Shown here: piece after piece, positions 1 to 7,599 of the stretch
Layout of the letters: the number at the start of each line of letters is the position of its first letter
Numbering within the stretch: position 1 is the stretch's first letter
NCBI GenBank assembly: GCA_937926105.1
Contig: CALANS010000028.1
Location: 124,001-188,000, forward strand
Length of the DNA: 64,000 bases
Source of the DNA: an uncultured Actinomycetes bacterium
GTDB taxonomy: Bacteria > Actinomycetota > Actinomycetes > Mycobacteriales > Nakamurellaceae
Direction of reading: 5' to 3'
Program-made: the position numbers and the translations under genes
Notes under the pieces: generated by a model
Told to the model about the DNA's origin: nothing
The model's database searches: none
The model's input: only the letters and a program-made list of their open reading frames with translations

Positions 1-1851
1 GGTCCCGGTCGCCGGGGCGGGCCCGGACAGCACGGTCGCGTGGATGGTGATGGACTCGCCCGGCTGTAGGTCGACCGTCAGCACGCCCACGAAGCGACCG
101 TTCTCGGTGCCGCTGCCCAGCGAGGCGTGCTGGCCGTCGATGCGGGCGTCCTGCACGGCTCCGCCGACGGGGGAGAAGACCATCACGTTGGTGCGCGTCA
201 CGTACTTGCCGGCCAGGGCCAGTCCCGTGACGTAGTTCGGCAATCCCGAAGACGGCGCGGTGGAGGTCACCGTCACCGTCACCGCCATCACCATCCGGCC
301 ATCGCTACGGCACCCGCTCGCCTGCAGCGACACCGTCTCGCGCAGGTAGAAGTCCATCTTGCCGCCGGTCCCGTCGTTGAGATACACGCCGACAGTCGGG
401 GTGGCGGCGTCGGCGGTGGGCAGCCGGCCGCCGAGCACGGTGGTGGCCAGCAGATTCTGCTCGGCGTCGGTGGCGCTCCAGACAAGCAGGCGGCGCTGCG
501 CGGCGGCCTTCTCCAGGCCGGCGAGCGTCGCCGTGGCCGAACCCTGCCCGGACACCATCGCGGCGAACACCGACCGGGCGGCCTGCTGGAACAGCGCGTT
601 TGACTGGGCGGGCGTGGTGCCCCGGTAGGCCTGGGACAGCAGGTAGGCAACGGTGTTGGCGGCGGTGAGCTGGTTGCCGGTGGGCAGGTCGACCGGGCCG
701 GTGCCCTGGAGCACCTCCGAGAGAGCCACCGGATCGGTCGCGATCACGCCGTCCACCTGGACGCCGAAGCGCTGCCGGTACATCTCGCGGATCAGCTTGG
801 CAGCGGTGGGGAAGTCCGGGGTGAGGTTGACGTCCATCGGATACACGGCCGGCAGATCGGTGTAGAGCGCCTGGAGGTTGGCGGGCAGCTCCTGCATGGG
901 CGGGTCGAATTTCTTGATGTCGGCGCTGGTGGAGCCTTGCTTGTCCAGGGTGATCCGGCCGTGGTCGGCGCTGATCAGTGCGTAGGCGCCGAAGATGCCC
1001 CCGGTGGCGCGCAGCTCGGCGTTGTTCTGGAACACCACCAGATAGGTGCGCTTGCCGTCGGCGCCAAGCATCGGCGGCAGCAACTGCGCGGCCTTGGCGG
1101 CGGTGTCGGCGAGCCGGCCAACCCTGGTCAGCTTGTCGTGCAGCTCACCCACGGCGTTGGCGACCACGGGCAGCAGCGGCTCGGGGTCGATGTCGTCGAC
1201 GGTTCGCTGCAGGTCGTGGATGGCGCTGGCGGCGGCGGTCACCTTGGGGGCGGCCTGCTGCAGCACGGTGACGTCGATGGCGCCGTTCCGCGGGGCGATC
1301 TGCGCCGGGTCCAGGCTGGCGGCGACGTCCACCAACGGCGGCAGCGTGGTCCAGCTCAGCTCGTCGATGGCATCGGCGATGACGCGGACAGCCTGCAGGT
1401 TGGGCCCGATGCCCGGCAGATGCTCGGCGGTGGACCACAGGAAGTCATGCGCCTCGCTGTGCGCGGCGCCGGCCTCCTGCTGCAGCTTGCCGAGCGTGAC
1501 GTGCGCGGCGTGGGCGTCGCCGTCCTTGAGGTTCTGCTGCAGCTCGGTGACCAGCCCTGCGGTGGCCTCAAGATGGTCGTGGGCCTGCCAGAGCTGGAAG
1601 GCCACCCAGGCGGAGGCCAGGATGATGCAGCACGCTGCGATGACGAGGGCCCAGACGATGCGGCGGCGCCGCCGGTAGACGCGGTAGCCCGCGCGCTTCT
1701 TGTGCCTGGAGTGGGCGTGGCGGTGGGTTTCGGGCGCTGCCGGTTCGGGTGCTGGTCGTGGGCCGGTGCCGCTGTCGGTGTCCGGTGCGCCGGGTGGCTC
1801 GGCCGTGTCATCCGCCGCTCCTGGCGTTGCGCCATCCGGGTTGTCGGCCAC
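1..1851 (-). CDS. DUF4012 membrane-anchored protein (3' end outside window)
   Basis: Reading leftwards from a GTG at 1851, an open frame runs off the window edge, so at least 617 residues are present and the C-terminus is missing. The protein has an acidic, Pro/Ala/Thr-rich cytoplasmic tail (about residues 1-45), a basic patch (HKKRAGYRVYRRRRR), one hydrophobic segment (WALVIAACCIILASAWVAF) and a long extracytoplasmic part. The stretch containing LVVFQNNAELRATGG, followed by a GVQVDGVIATDP segment, is characteristic of the DUF4012 family, which is usually found near polysaccharide or cell-surface genes; its biochemical role is unknown. The start was chosen because a TACGAT box lies 6 bases before the GTG and no ribosome binding site is visible, which fits a leaderless transcript. 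Family call firm, function unknown. Confidence 0.85.
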   Translation of the reverse strand, partial: MADNPDGATPGAADDTAEPPGAPDTDSGTGPRPAPEPAAPETHRHAHSRHKKRAGYRVYRRRRRIVWALVIAACCIILASAWVAFQLWQAHDHLEATAGLVTELQQNLKDGDAHAAHVTLGKLQQEAGAAHSEAHDFLWSTAEHLPGIGPNLQAVRVIADAIDELSWTTLPPLVDVAASLDPAQIAPRNGAIDVTVLQQAAPKVTAAASAIHDLQRTVDDIDPEPLLPVVANAVGELHDKLTRVGRLADTAAKAAQLLPPMLGADGKRTYLVVFQNNAELRATGGIFGAYALISADHGRITLDKQGSTSADIKKFDPPMQELPANLQALYTDLPAVYPMDVNLTPDFPTAAKLIREMYRQRFGVQVDGVIATDPVALSEVLQGTGPVDLPTGNQLTAANTVAYLLSQAYRGTTPAQSNALFQQAARSVFAAMVSGQGSATATLAGLEKAAAQRRLLVWSATDAEQNLLATTVLGGRLPTADAATPTVGVYLNDGTGGKMDFYLRETVSLQASGCRSDGRMVMAVTVTVTSTAPSSGLPNYVTGLALAGKYVTRTNVMVFSPVGGAVQDARIDGQHASLGSGTENGRFVGVLTVDLQPGESITIHATVLSGPAPATGT

Positions 1852-1857
1852 CCGAGT

Positions 1858-1863
1858 ATCGTA
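1858..1863 (-). promoter_or_regulatory. -10 box of a leaderless promoter for the DUF4012 gene
   Basis: On the minus strand TACGAT ends 6 bases before the GTG start. Actinobacterial leaderless genes have a TANNNT box at this distance, putting transcription start at or next to the start codon. No clear -35 hexamer is seen. Confidence 0.5.
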
Positions 1864-2043
1864 CCGGCGGAGGCTTCTGGTCGGCGGGGCGTGGAGCCGA
1901 TCGCTCGTCACTGCCCTTTTCGTTGCCCGTCCGCCCGGTGGCCCGGCCGGCTTGCACCGGCGTGGTCGGCCTGTCGCACCCGCCTGACACACTGGGCCGG
2001 GCCGTCACCGGACGGCCACCAAGGACTTCCGGGAGGGCAAGTC

Positions 2044-2835
2044 GTGCTCAGGGTGGCCACCCACAACGTCAACGGCATCCGAGCGGCGGTGCGCCGCGGT
2101 TATCCAACCTGGTCGGCGGCGCGTGCCGCGGATGTGATCTGCCTGCAGGAGGTGCGATCCCCGGCCGATCTGATCCCGCTGGAGGCCGGCGAGGGCTACC
2201 ACCTCGCCTACCACGAGGGCGACCGCGCCGGCCGCAACGGTGTGGCTGTGCTGACCAAGGCGGAGCCGGCCAAGATCCGCGTCGGCTTCGGTTCGGCCGA
2301 GTTCGACGTGCAGGGCCGGTACCTGGAGGTGGACCTGCCCGGTGTCACCGTCGCCTCCCTGTACCTGCCCAAGGGTGACGTGTACAGCGAGAAGTACGTC
2401 ACGAAGATGCGCTTCATGGCCGAGTTCGCCGACTACCTGGGCCGTGCGCGTCGCCGGGCTCGGCGCTCGGAGCGAGAGCTGTTGGTATGCGGGGACTTCA
2501 ACATTGCGCACACCGAGCTGGACATCAAGTCGTGGAAGACCAACCTGAAATCCGAGGGTTTCCTGCCCGAAGAGCGCGCGTGGTTCGGCGACGTCACCTC
2601 CACCGGCGGCTTCGTCGACGTGATCCGGCAGTTGCATCCGGACCAGGCCGGCCCGTACTCCTGGTGGTCGTGGCGCGGCAAGGCGTTCGACAATGACGCG
2701 GGCTGGCGCATCGATCATCACCTGGCGACCCTGGGCCTTGCGGCGCGGGCGGTGGCGGGCGGCGTGGACCGCGCGACGTCGTACGCGGAGCGCATCTCCG
2801 ATCATGCACCCGTCGTGGTGGACTACGACGTGTAA
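2044..2835 (+). CDS. xth: Exodeoxyribonuclease III
   Basis: A 263-residue protein of the ExoIII/AP-endonuclease (EEP nuclease) family, which cuts DNA at abasic sites and removes 3' blocking groups in base excision repair. Family motifs are in order: the metal-binding start (THNVNG), LQEV with the catalytic Glu, YLPKG, GDFNIAHTELD, WWSWR, and the C-terminal active-site segment SDHAPVVVDY. The length is normal for the family. The GTG at 2044 is preceded by GGGAGG at a good distance; the same frame is open far upstream but that part is only the antisense of the DUF4012 gene. It is divergent from that gene and stands alone. Call firm. Confidence 0.96.
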   Translation: MLRVATHNVNGIRAAVRRGYPTWSAARAADVICLQEVRSPADLIPLEAGEGYHLAYHEGDRAGRNGVAVLTKAEPAKIRVGFGSAEFDVQGRYLEVDLPGVTVASLYLPKGDVYSEKYVTKMRFMAEFADYLGRARRRARRSERELLVCGDFNIAHTELDIKSWKTNLKSEGFLPEERAWFGDVTSTGGFVDVIRQLHPDQAGPYSWWSWRGKAFDNDAGWRIDHHLATLGLAARAVAGGVDRATSYAERISDHAPVVVDYDV

Positions 2836-2862
2836 CGCGATGCCGGCGCCCGGCCCGGGTGC

Positions 2863-2880
2863 CATGAGAGAGTTCTCATC
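2863..2880 (+). promoter_or_regulatory. Putative response-regulator box upstream of the two-component operon
   Basis: CATGAGAGAGTTCTCATC lies 45 bases before the first gene of the two-component operon. The same box with 15 of 18 positions identical occurs at 5761-5778 before the DUF4956/VTC operon. It is partly palindromic (TGAGA...TCTCA). Its position before the regulator's own operon and before the neighbouring operon suggests the OmpR-type regulator encoded at 4977-5636 binds here; that is inference. Confidence 0.55.
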
Positions 2881-2924
2881 ATGGCATCACCGCTGGCTCA
2901 CCCAGCCGGGCGAGGCTGACAGGC

Positions 2925-3437
2925 GTGAATCGGTCGAGCCTGGTCCTGCTGATCACCGGCCCGCTGGTGGTGCTGGCGGTGTGGTTTGTCACCGCCGCGT
3001 TGCTGCGGCCTGGGCCACCGGACCTGGGCGGCATCGTCCGGGTATCCGGAGCGTCCACCAGCGCTGCGCCGACGGCGACCGGTTCCGCGGCGTCGCCCAG
3101 CAGCCCCGCCACGGATTCGACCGACGGGCCGGGTGCCTCCGGCGGCGACCGCACCTCCACCGGCGCCCCGGCGATGTCCACCCCGGCGAGCTCGCCACCG
3201 CCGACACGGCCGTCGACCACCGGCGGCACCTCGACGGGCCGTAGTCGCGTCTCCAGCGCTCCTGCGACGCGCTCGACGGCGCCGAATAGCTCGCCCGGCG
3301 GTACCGGCAGCACCGGGGCGGTGGCCGTCACCGACGCCGGAGTGTGCCCGGCCGGTGAGCACCCGGACACCGACGAGGACGACGATGACGACGACGTACC
3401 GGGGTACGACCCGGACGACGACTGGTGTGACGATTGA
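2925..3437 (+). CDS. Small secreted or membrane-anchored acidic protein
   Basis: A 170-residue protein starting at GTG 2925 with one N-terminal hydrophobic segment (about residues 6-27), then a Ser/Thr/Pro/Gly/Ala-rich low-complexity region (about 45-130), a short segment with VCPAGEHPD, a run of Asp residues (DDDDDDD) and a final acidic tail ending in WCDD. Two cysteines flank the acidic stretch. I do not recognise a family. It is the first gene of a two-component operon: its stop overlaps the TTG start of the histidine kinase by two bases, so the two are probably translationally coupled. An extracytoplasmic Asp run could bind metal ions and feed into the sensor, but that is speculation. The ribosome binding site is weak. 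Confidence 0.7.
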   Translation: MNRSSLVLLITGPLVVLAVWFVTAALLRPGPPDLGGIVRVSGASTSAAPTATGSAASPSSPATDSTDGPGASGGDRTSTGAPAMSTPASSPPPTRPSTTGGTSTGRSRVSSAPATRSTAPNSSPGGTGSTGAVAVTDAGVCPAGEHPDTDEDDDDDDVPGYDPDDDWCDD

Positions 3438-4945
3438 CCCGGACCGAACGGGGCGATGCGGCCCGCTCCTCGGAGCCCTCACCGGCGCGGCCACCGGCCC
3501 GTCGTACCGGACGCCGCGTGATCAGCGCCCGAGCCCGCATCGTCGGATGGTGCGTGTTGCTGGTCGCGCTGGCTCTCGGCGTGTCGGTGCTGGTGGCCGG
3601 CCGGGTATTGCTCGCCCGCGGCGACAACCTGGCGTCCGAGGAGCTGGTACACGAGGGCGTCAAGCTCCGTGCTTACGCGGCGCGATCGATTGATCCTCGT
3701 ACCGGGCAACCGTTCTCGACGGTCGACGGGATGCTGACCGCGTTCCTGCGCGACAACCTACCCGACGCGGACGAGACCTTCTTCTCGGTGGTGGACGGCC
3801 GCGCCGACCACCGCAGCTCGCAGCACCCGTTGGCCCGGCTGGACACCGACCCCGCGGTGGTCGCTTTCGCCGCCGCCGCGACCTCGCCGGTCAGTCGCAC
3901 CGTGCCGACTGTGGCGGGCGCGGCCATGATCGCGGTCTATCCGGTGCGGATGGCATCCGATCCGCGGACGGCCGCACTGGTCGTGGTGGAGTTCGTCGCG
4001 CCGGAGCGGGCGGAGACCTGGTCGGTGATCCGGCTGCTGGCCTTGATCGGGTTCGGTGCGCTGGCGGTGGCCGGCGTCGCCGCCTGGCTGATCGCCGGCC
4101 GCGTGCTGCGCCCGATTCGGCAGGTGCGTCGCACGGCCGAGCGGATCAGCGAGTCCGACCTGACCAGCCGGATCGACGTCACCGGCACCGACGACGTTGC
4201 GCAACTGGCGCGCACCTTCAACCGGATGCTGGACCGTCTGCAGGCCGCATTCGCCGCGCAACGCGACTTTCTGGACGATGCCGGACATGAGCTGCGCACT
4301 CCGCTAACCATCCTGCGCGGCCACCTGGAACTGATGGGCGACGATCCGGCGGAACGCGCGCAGACCGTGCCGCTGCTGCTGGACGAGATCGATCGCATGC
4401 GACGAATCGTGGACGATCTGATTCTGCTGGCCCAGGCGAACCGGCCGGACTTTCTGCACCTCGGATCGACGGACTTGGCCGACGTGGTGGTCGACCTGGT
4501 CGCCAAGGCGTCCGCGATGGCACCGCGCCGTTGGCAGATCGACGCCGTCGCCGAGGTTCACATCCAGGCCGACGGGCAGCGGCTCACCCAGGCGATGATG
4601 CAGTTGGCGGCCAACGCGGTGGCGCACACCGGACCGGGCGATGTGATCGCCGCCGGCGCCGCGCTCGTCGAAGGCAGGGTGCGACTGTGGTTGCGGGACA
4701 ACGGGTCCGGCGTGCACCCGGAGGACGCTGAGCGCATCTTCCGGCGCGCGGAGCGCGGTACCGGCAGTCGGCCGGGATCGGGAGCGGGGCTGGGGCTGGG
4801 GCTGGCCATCGTGACCACGATTGCCGAGGCGCACGGTGGCATGGTGACACTGGACAGCGCTCCGGGCGCGGGCGCGACCTTCACGTTGGACCTGCCACTA
4901 CGTCAGGTTCACCAGGTCGTCAGCCAGGTCGAGGGGGATCGGTGA
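3434..4945 (+). CDS. Sensor histidine kinase
   Basis: A 503-residue HAMP-type histidine kinase. Order: N-terminal cytoplasmic stretch, transmembrane segment at about 36-58, extracytoplasmic sensor region to about 195, second transmembrane segment about 197-218, HAMP linker (RPIRQVRRTAERI...), H-box DDAGHELRTPL with the phospho-accepting His near residue 285, N-box (ANAVAHTG), G-boxes DNGSGV and GAGLGLGLAIV. It should phosphorylate the regulator encoded just downstream. The TTG at 3434 overlaps the previous stop; an in-frame GTG at 3518 would remove 28 residues and still leave the first membrane helix intact, so the start is uncertain. Shared operon and regulatory box connect it to the DUF4956/VTC genes. 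Confidence 0.93.
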   Translation: MTRTERGDAARSSEPSPARPPARRTGRRVISARARIVGWCVLLVALALGVSVLVAGRVLLARGDNLASEELVHEGVKLRAYAARSIDPRTGQPFSTVDGMLTAFLRDNLPDADETFFSVVDGRADHRSSQHPLARLDTDPAVVAFAAAATSPVSRTVPTVAGAAMIAVYPVRMASDPRTAALVVVEFVAPERAETWSVIRLLALIGFGALAVAGVAAWLIAGRVLRPIRQVRRTAERISESDLTSRIDVTGTDDVAQLARTFNRMLDRLQAAFAAQRDFLDDAGHELRTPLTILRGHLELMGDDPAERAQTVPLLLDEIDRMRRIVDDLILLAQANRPDFLHLGSTDLADVVVDLVAKASAMAPRRWQIDAVAEVHIQADGQRLTQAMMQLAANAVAHTGPGDVIAAGAALVEGRVRLWLRDNGSGVHPEDAERIFRRAERGTGSRPGSGAGLGLGLAIVTTIAEAHGGMVTLDSAPGAGATFTLDLPLRQVHQVVSQVEGDR

Positions 4946-4976
4946 GGTAGATGGTGTACAGCGAGGTGGAGTGTCG

Positions 4977-5636
4977 ATGCCCAGCATCCTGATCGCAGAG
5001 GATGAGGAGCGCATTGCGTCGTTTCTGCACAAGGGATTGCAGCGCAACGGATTCGCCGTCACCGTTGCCGATGACGGGGAATCCGGATATCGGCTGGCGG
5101 CGTCGGGGATGTTCGATCTGCTGATCCTGGACATCGGGTTGCCCAAGATGGACGGGTTCTCGGTGCTGCGGCGGCTGCGCGCCGAGCGGGTGGAACTGCC
5201 GGTGATCATCCTGACCGCCCGCAACGAGGTCGCCGACACCGTCGCCGGCCTGGAGGGCGGCGCCGACGACTACGTGCGCAAGCCGTTCGCCTTCGACGAG
5301 ATCCTGGCACGGGTGCGGCTGCGATTGCGCACCGAGAGCCGGCCGGAGGCCACCGTGCTGCGCGCCGGGGACCTGTCGCTGGACTTGCGCACCCGTCGGG
5401 CGCGGGTGGCCGATCGGGTGGTGGAGCTGACGACCCGCGAGTTCGCGCTCGCCGAGGTGCTGCTGCGACATCCGGATCAGGTGCTCACCCGCGAGCAGTT
5501 GCTCAGCCAGGTCTGGGGTTTCGACTTCGACCCGGGCTCGAACGTGGTCGACGTGTACGTGCGCTACCTGCGGCGCAAGTTCGGCGAGGAGCGCATCCAG
5601 ACCGTGCGCGGCATCGGCTACCGCCTCGTGCCGTGA
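4977..5636 (+). CDS. OmpR/PhoB-family response regulator
   Basis: A 219-residue regulator. The receiver domain has the acidic pocket (AEDEER), the phospho-acceptor Asp in LILDIGLPKMDG (residue 52 from this start), the Thr in ILTARN and the Lys in RKPFAF. The C-terminal winged helix is of the OmpR/PhoB type (VVELTTREFALAEVLLRHP, then VDVYVRYLRRKF and a GIGYRL end). It follows the kinase by about 30 bases. ATG 4977 sits after GAGGTGGA; GTG 4971 in the same frame is an alternative adding two residues. It likely controls its own operon and the DUF4956/VTC operon, because the same 18-bp box precedes both. Confidence 0.94.
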   Translation: MPSILIAEDEERIASFLHKGLQRNGFAVTVADDGESGYRLAASGMFDLLILDIGLPKMDGFSVLRRLRAERVELPVIILTARNEVADTVAGLEGGADDYVRKPFAFDEILARVRLRLRTESRPEATVLRAGDLSLDLRTRRARVADRVVELTTREFALAEVLLRHPDQVLTREQLLSQVWGFDFDPGSNVVDVYVRYLRRKFGEERIQTVRGIGYRLVP

Positions 5637-5760
5637 GTGAGCAACGCCCGCAGTAGCAGGATCCGGCTGCGGAGTGCGCAGCGAACCAAGGGTACGGGCC
5701 TGATCAGCGGGACCGGCACGGGCGGGCGGCTCACGCGCCGGCCACGCGCCGCGCCGCGAA

Positions 5761-5778
5761 CATGAGCGCCTTCTCATC
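5761..5778 (+). promoter_or_regulatory. Putative response-regulator box upstream of the DUF4956/VTC operon
   Basis: CATGAGCGCCTTCTCATC, 90 bases before the DUF4956 gene, matches the box at 2863-2880 in 15 of 18 positions, with CATGAG and TTCTCATC fully kept. The rest of the 5637-5867 gap shows no gene. Confidence 0.55.
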
Positions 5779-5867
5779 GCGGGCTCAGGGTGGCGTCATC
5801 CGGGGGTCCCAGAGTGGAAGACGCAGCACCGGAATGCCCGCCCCGGGCCCGGTCGAAGGAGGACACC

Positions 5868-6668
5868 GTGCCACTCGCGCCCACTCTGGTCGTCGCCATC
5901 GTCGTCGACCTGATCGCCGTCACCGTCCTGGCAGGCCCGCTGTATTTCCGCCGGCATCGACGCCGTGATCTGATGCTCTCGTACGTCGCGCTGAACGTCG
6001 GAGTCCTGGGGGTCACGCTCGCGCTGTCCGGCGCTCAGGTCGGCGTGGGCCTCGGTCTGGGCCTGTTCGGGGTGCTGTCCATCGTGCGGCTACGCTCCGA
6101 CCAGATCAGCCAGGCCGAGATCGCCTACTATTTCACTGCTTTGGCGCTAGGCCTGCTGGCCGGGATCGGCGCGGGGTCGATCTGGATGCCCGCCGTCTTC
6201 GCCGCCCTGCTGCTCGTGGTGCTCTACGTGGTGGACCACCCGCGGCTGTTGCCGGTGCAGCGTCGTCGGGTGGTCACGCTGGACCGGGCCTACCTGGACG
6301 AGGCGGACCTGGAAGCGGCCCTCGCCGGGTTGCTCGGTGGACGGGTGCTGCGGCTGGAGGTACTGGAGACCGATCTGGTGCGCGACACCACCGTGGTCGA
6401 TGTGCGCTACCGGATCTCGCGGGATCGCGGTGCCGCGGGGCCCGCCGGCGGGACGGCGGCAGCCGCCGACTCGACCACCGGAACGACGTGGGCCGCGGCG
6501 CGGCAGCCGGTGGGTGTGAACGGCCGACCGGTCATCGCGTCGCAGCCGTCGGCCCCGGTCCCGATCCGTGCACCGTTCTCGATGCCTGCCCCCTGGCCCG
6601 CGGCGGACCCCGCTGGCAGCCCACCGTCGGCGAATGGTGCACCGGTGGCGGCGGGGTGGCATCGGTGA
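5868..6668 (+). CDS. DUF4956 integral membrane protein
   Basis: A 266-residue protein with about four transmembrane segments in the first 120 residues (including VVAIVVDLIAVTVLAGPLY, VALNVGVLGVTLALSG and ALGLLAGIGAGS), the LFGVLSIVRLRSDQI segment typical of DUF4956, a soluble region, and a Pro/Ala-rich disordered tail (about 200-266). DUF4956 proteins commonly sit beside VTC-domain proteins, as here; the molecular role is not established, but a joint function in polyphosphate or surface chemistry is suggested. GTG 5868 was chosen over upstream in-frame codons because AAGGAGG precedes it by six bases. Its stop overlaps the start of the VTC gene (GTGA). Confidence 0.88.
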   Translation: MPLAPTLVVAIVVDLIAVTVLAGPLYFRRHRRRDLMLSYVALNVGVLGVTLALSGAQVGVGLGLGLFGVLSIVRLRSDQISQAEIAYYFTALALGLLAGIGAGSIWMPAVFAALLLVVLYVVDHPRLLPVQRRRVVTLDRAYLDEADLEAALAGLLGGRVLRLEVLETDLVRDTTVVDVRYRISRDRGAAGPAGGTAAAADSTTGTTWAAARQPVGVNGRPVIASQPSAPVPIRAPFSMPAPWPAADPAGSPPSANGAPVAAGWHR

Positions 6669-7504
6669 CACGCACCGCGCTGGCCACATCGGCCGCACGC
6701 GCCACGCCGGCCGAGCAAGTCATGCCGGGCCTGCACTCAGCGCTGGCTGGGATGCCCGGCATCCGCTTGGACGATCTGGTGGACCGCGCGGCGCTGCAGA
6801 CCCGGGTGGACCGCAAATACCTCGCCACCGTCCCGGTGCTGCACGCGGTGCTGAACGAGATGGCCGGATCCACGGCCGCGCTCGACATCGGCGGCCGGCG
6901 GAGCTTCGACTACTCCTCGGTGTATTTCGACACCGCCGACCTGCTGTGCTTCCGCGAGCACCGGCAGGGCCGGCGTCGCCGGTTCAAGGTTCGCACCCGC
7001 AGTTACCTGAACTCCGGCGACTGCCTGCTGGAGGTCAAGGCCGTCGGACCGCGGGACCAGACCATCAAGCGCCGCATGAACTATCGGACGCAGGATGCCG
7101 CCCGATTGACCGACCAGGGTCGGGGCTTCGCCGCCGACACGCTCGATCACCACCCCGCCGTGCCGGCGCTCCGACCGACTGCCAGCACGGACTATCACCG
7201 GACCACCCTGCTGGACCGGCGGCACGAGTCTCGAGTAACCATCGACCTCGGTCTGTGCTTCTCCGGCCCCGGTGCCAGCATCGCGGCGCCGCCCGACCTG
7301 GTCGTCATCGAGACCAAGTCGCCCGGCCCGCCCGGGAGCGCCGACCTGGCGCTGCGCCGTCTCGGCGTCCGTCCGCTCTCGGTCAGCAAGTACTGCATCG
7401 CCATTGCCCTGCTGTACCCGGGCCTGCCGGCCAACCGCTGGCACCGGGTGCTGCACCGGCACTTCGGCGCAGGCCCCGAACGATGCCCGTCGTCGGCACG
7501 CTGA
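6665..7504 (+). CDS. VTC-domain (polyphosphate polymerase-like) protein
   Basis: A 279-residue soluble protein of the VTC/CYTH-like tunnel fold. Recognisable features are the basic start of the domain RVDRKY, the strand SSVYFDT, the very basic stretch QGRRRRFKVRTRSY that would line the tunnel, LLEVKA with a metal-binding Glu, IKRRMNY, and a C-terminal VVIETKS plus SVSKYCI. In eukaryotes the VTC domain makes polyphosphate from ATP; bacterial proteins with this domain are annotated as polyphosphate polymerase domain proteins, but the reaction has rarely been tested. GTG 6665 overlaps the DUF4956 stop; GTG 6656 is a close alternative. Same operon and presumably the same two-component control as DUF4956. 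Confidence 0.87.
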   Translation: MTRTALATSAARATPAEQVMPGLHSALAGMPGIRLDDLVDRAALQTRVDRKYLATVPVLHAVLNEMAGSTAALDIGGRRSFDYSSVYFDTADLLCFREHRQGRRRRFKVRTRSYLNSGDCLLEVKAVGPRDQTIKRRMNYRTQDAARLTDQGRGFAADTLDHHPAVPALRPTASTDYHRTTLLDRRHESRVTIDLGLCFSGPGASIAAPPDLVVIETKSPGPPGSADLALRRLGVRPLSVSKYCIAIALLYPGLPANRWHRVLHRHFGAGPERCPSSAR

Positions 7505-7527
7505 GCGCGCCACGCGGTCGGGCACCG

Positions 7528-7533
7528 TAGAAT
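7528..7533 (+). promoter_or_regulatory. -10 box upstream of the CorC/HlyC-type gene
   Basis: TAGAAT lies 8 bases before GTG 7542, the start of a tiny ORF that ends just before the membrane-protein gene. It is a good -10 match; no clear -35 is seen. Confidence 0.5.
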
Positions 7534-7541
7534 CACCCGTC

Positions 7542-7598
7542 GTGGACCTACCGCATACCGGCACGTCCCGCCCGATCCGCTGGGCGGGGCGGACCTGA
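7542..7598 (+). CDS. Candidate 18-residue leaderless upstream ORF
   Basis: GTG 7542 lies 8 bases after a TAGAAT box and opens an 18-codon frame (starts VDLPHTGTS, ends RWAGRT) whose TGA at 7596-7598 is one base before the ATG at 7600. The layout suits a short translated leader coupled to the next gene. A hairpin with CCCGCCC and GGGCGGG arms (7567-7588) lies inside it. The peptide shows no family resemblance. It could instead be plain untranslated leader, so confidence is low. Confidence 0.35.
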   Translation: MDLPHTGTSRPIRWAGRT

Positions 7599-7599
7599 C

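Noticed and set aside
937..2835. 632-residue reading of the exonuclease III frame
   Set aside because: Only the part from GTG 2044, with its own ribosome binding site, resembles ExoIII; the upstream part is antisense to the DUF4012 gene.
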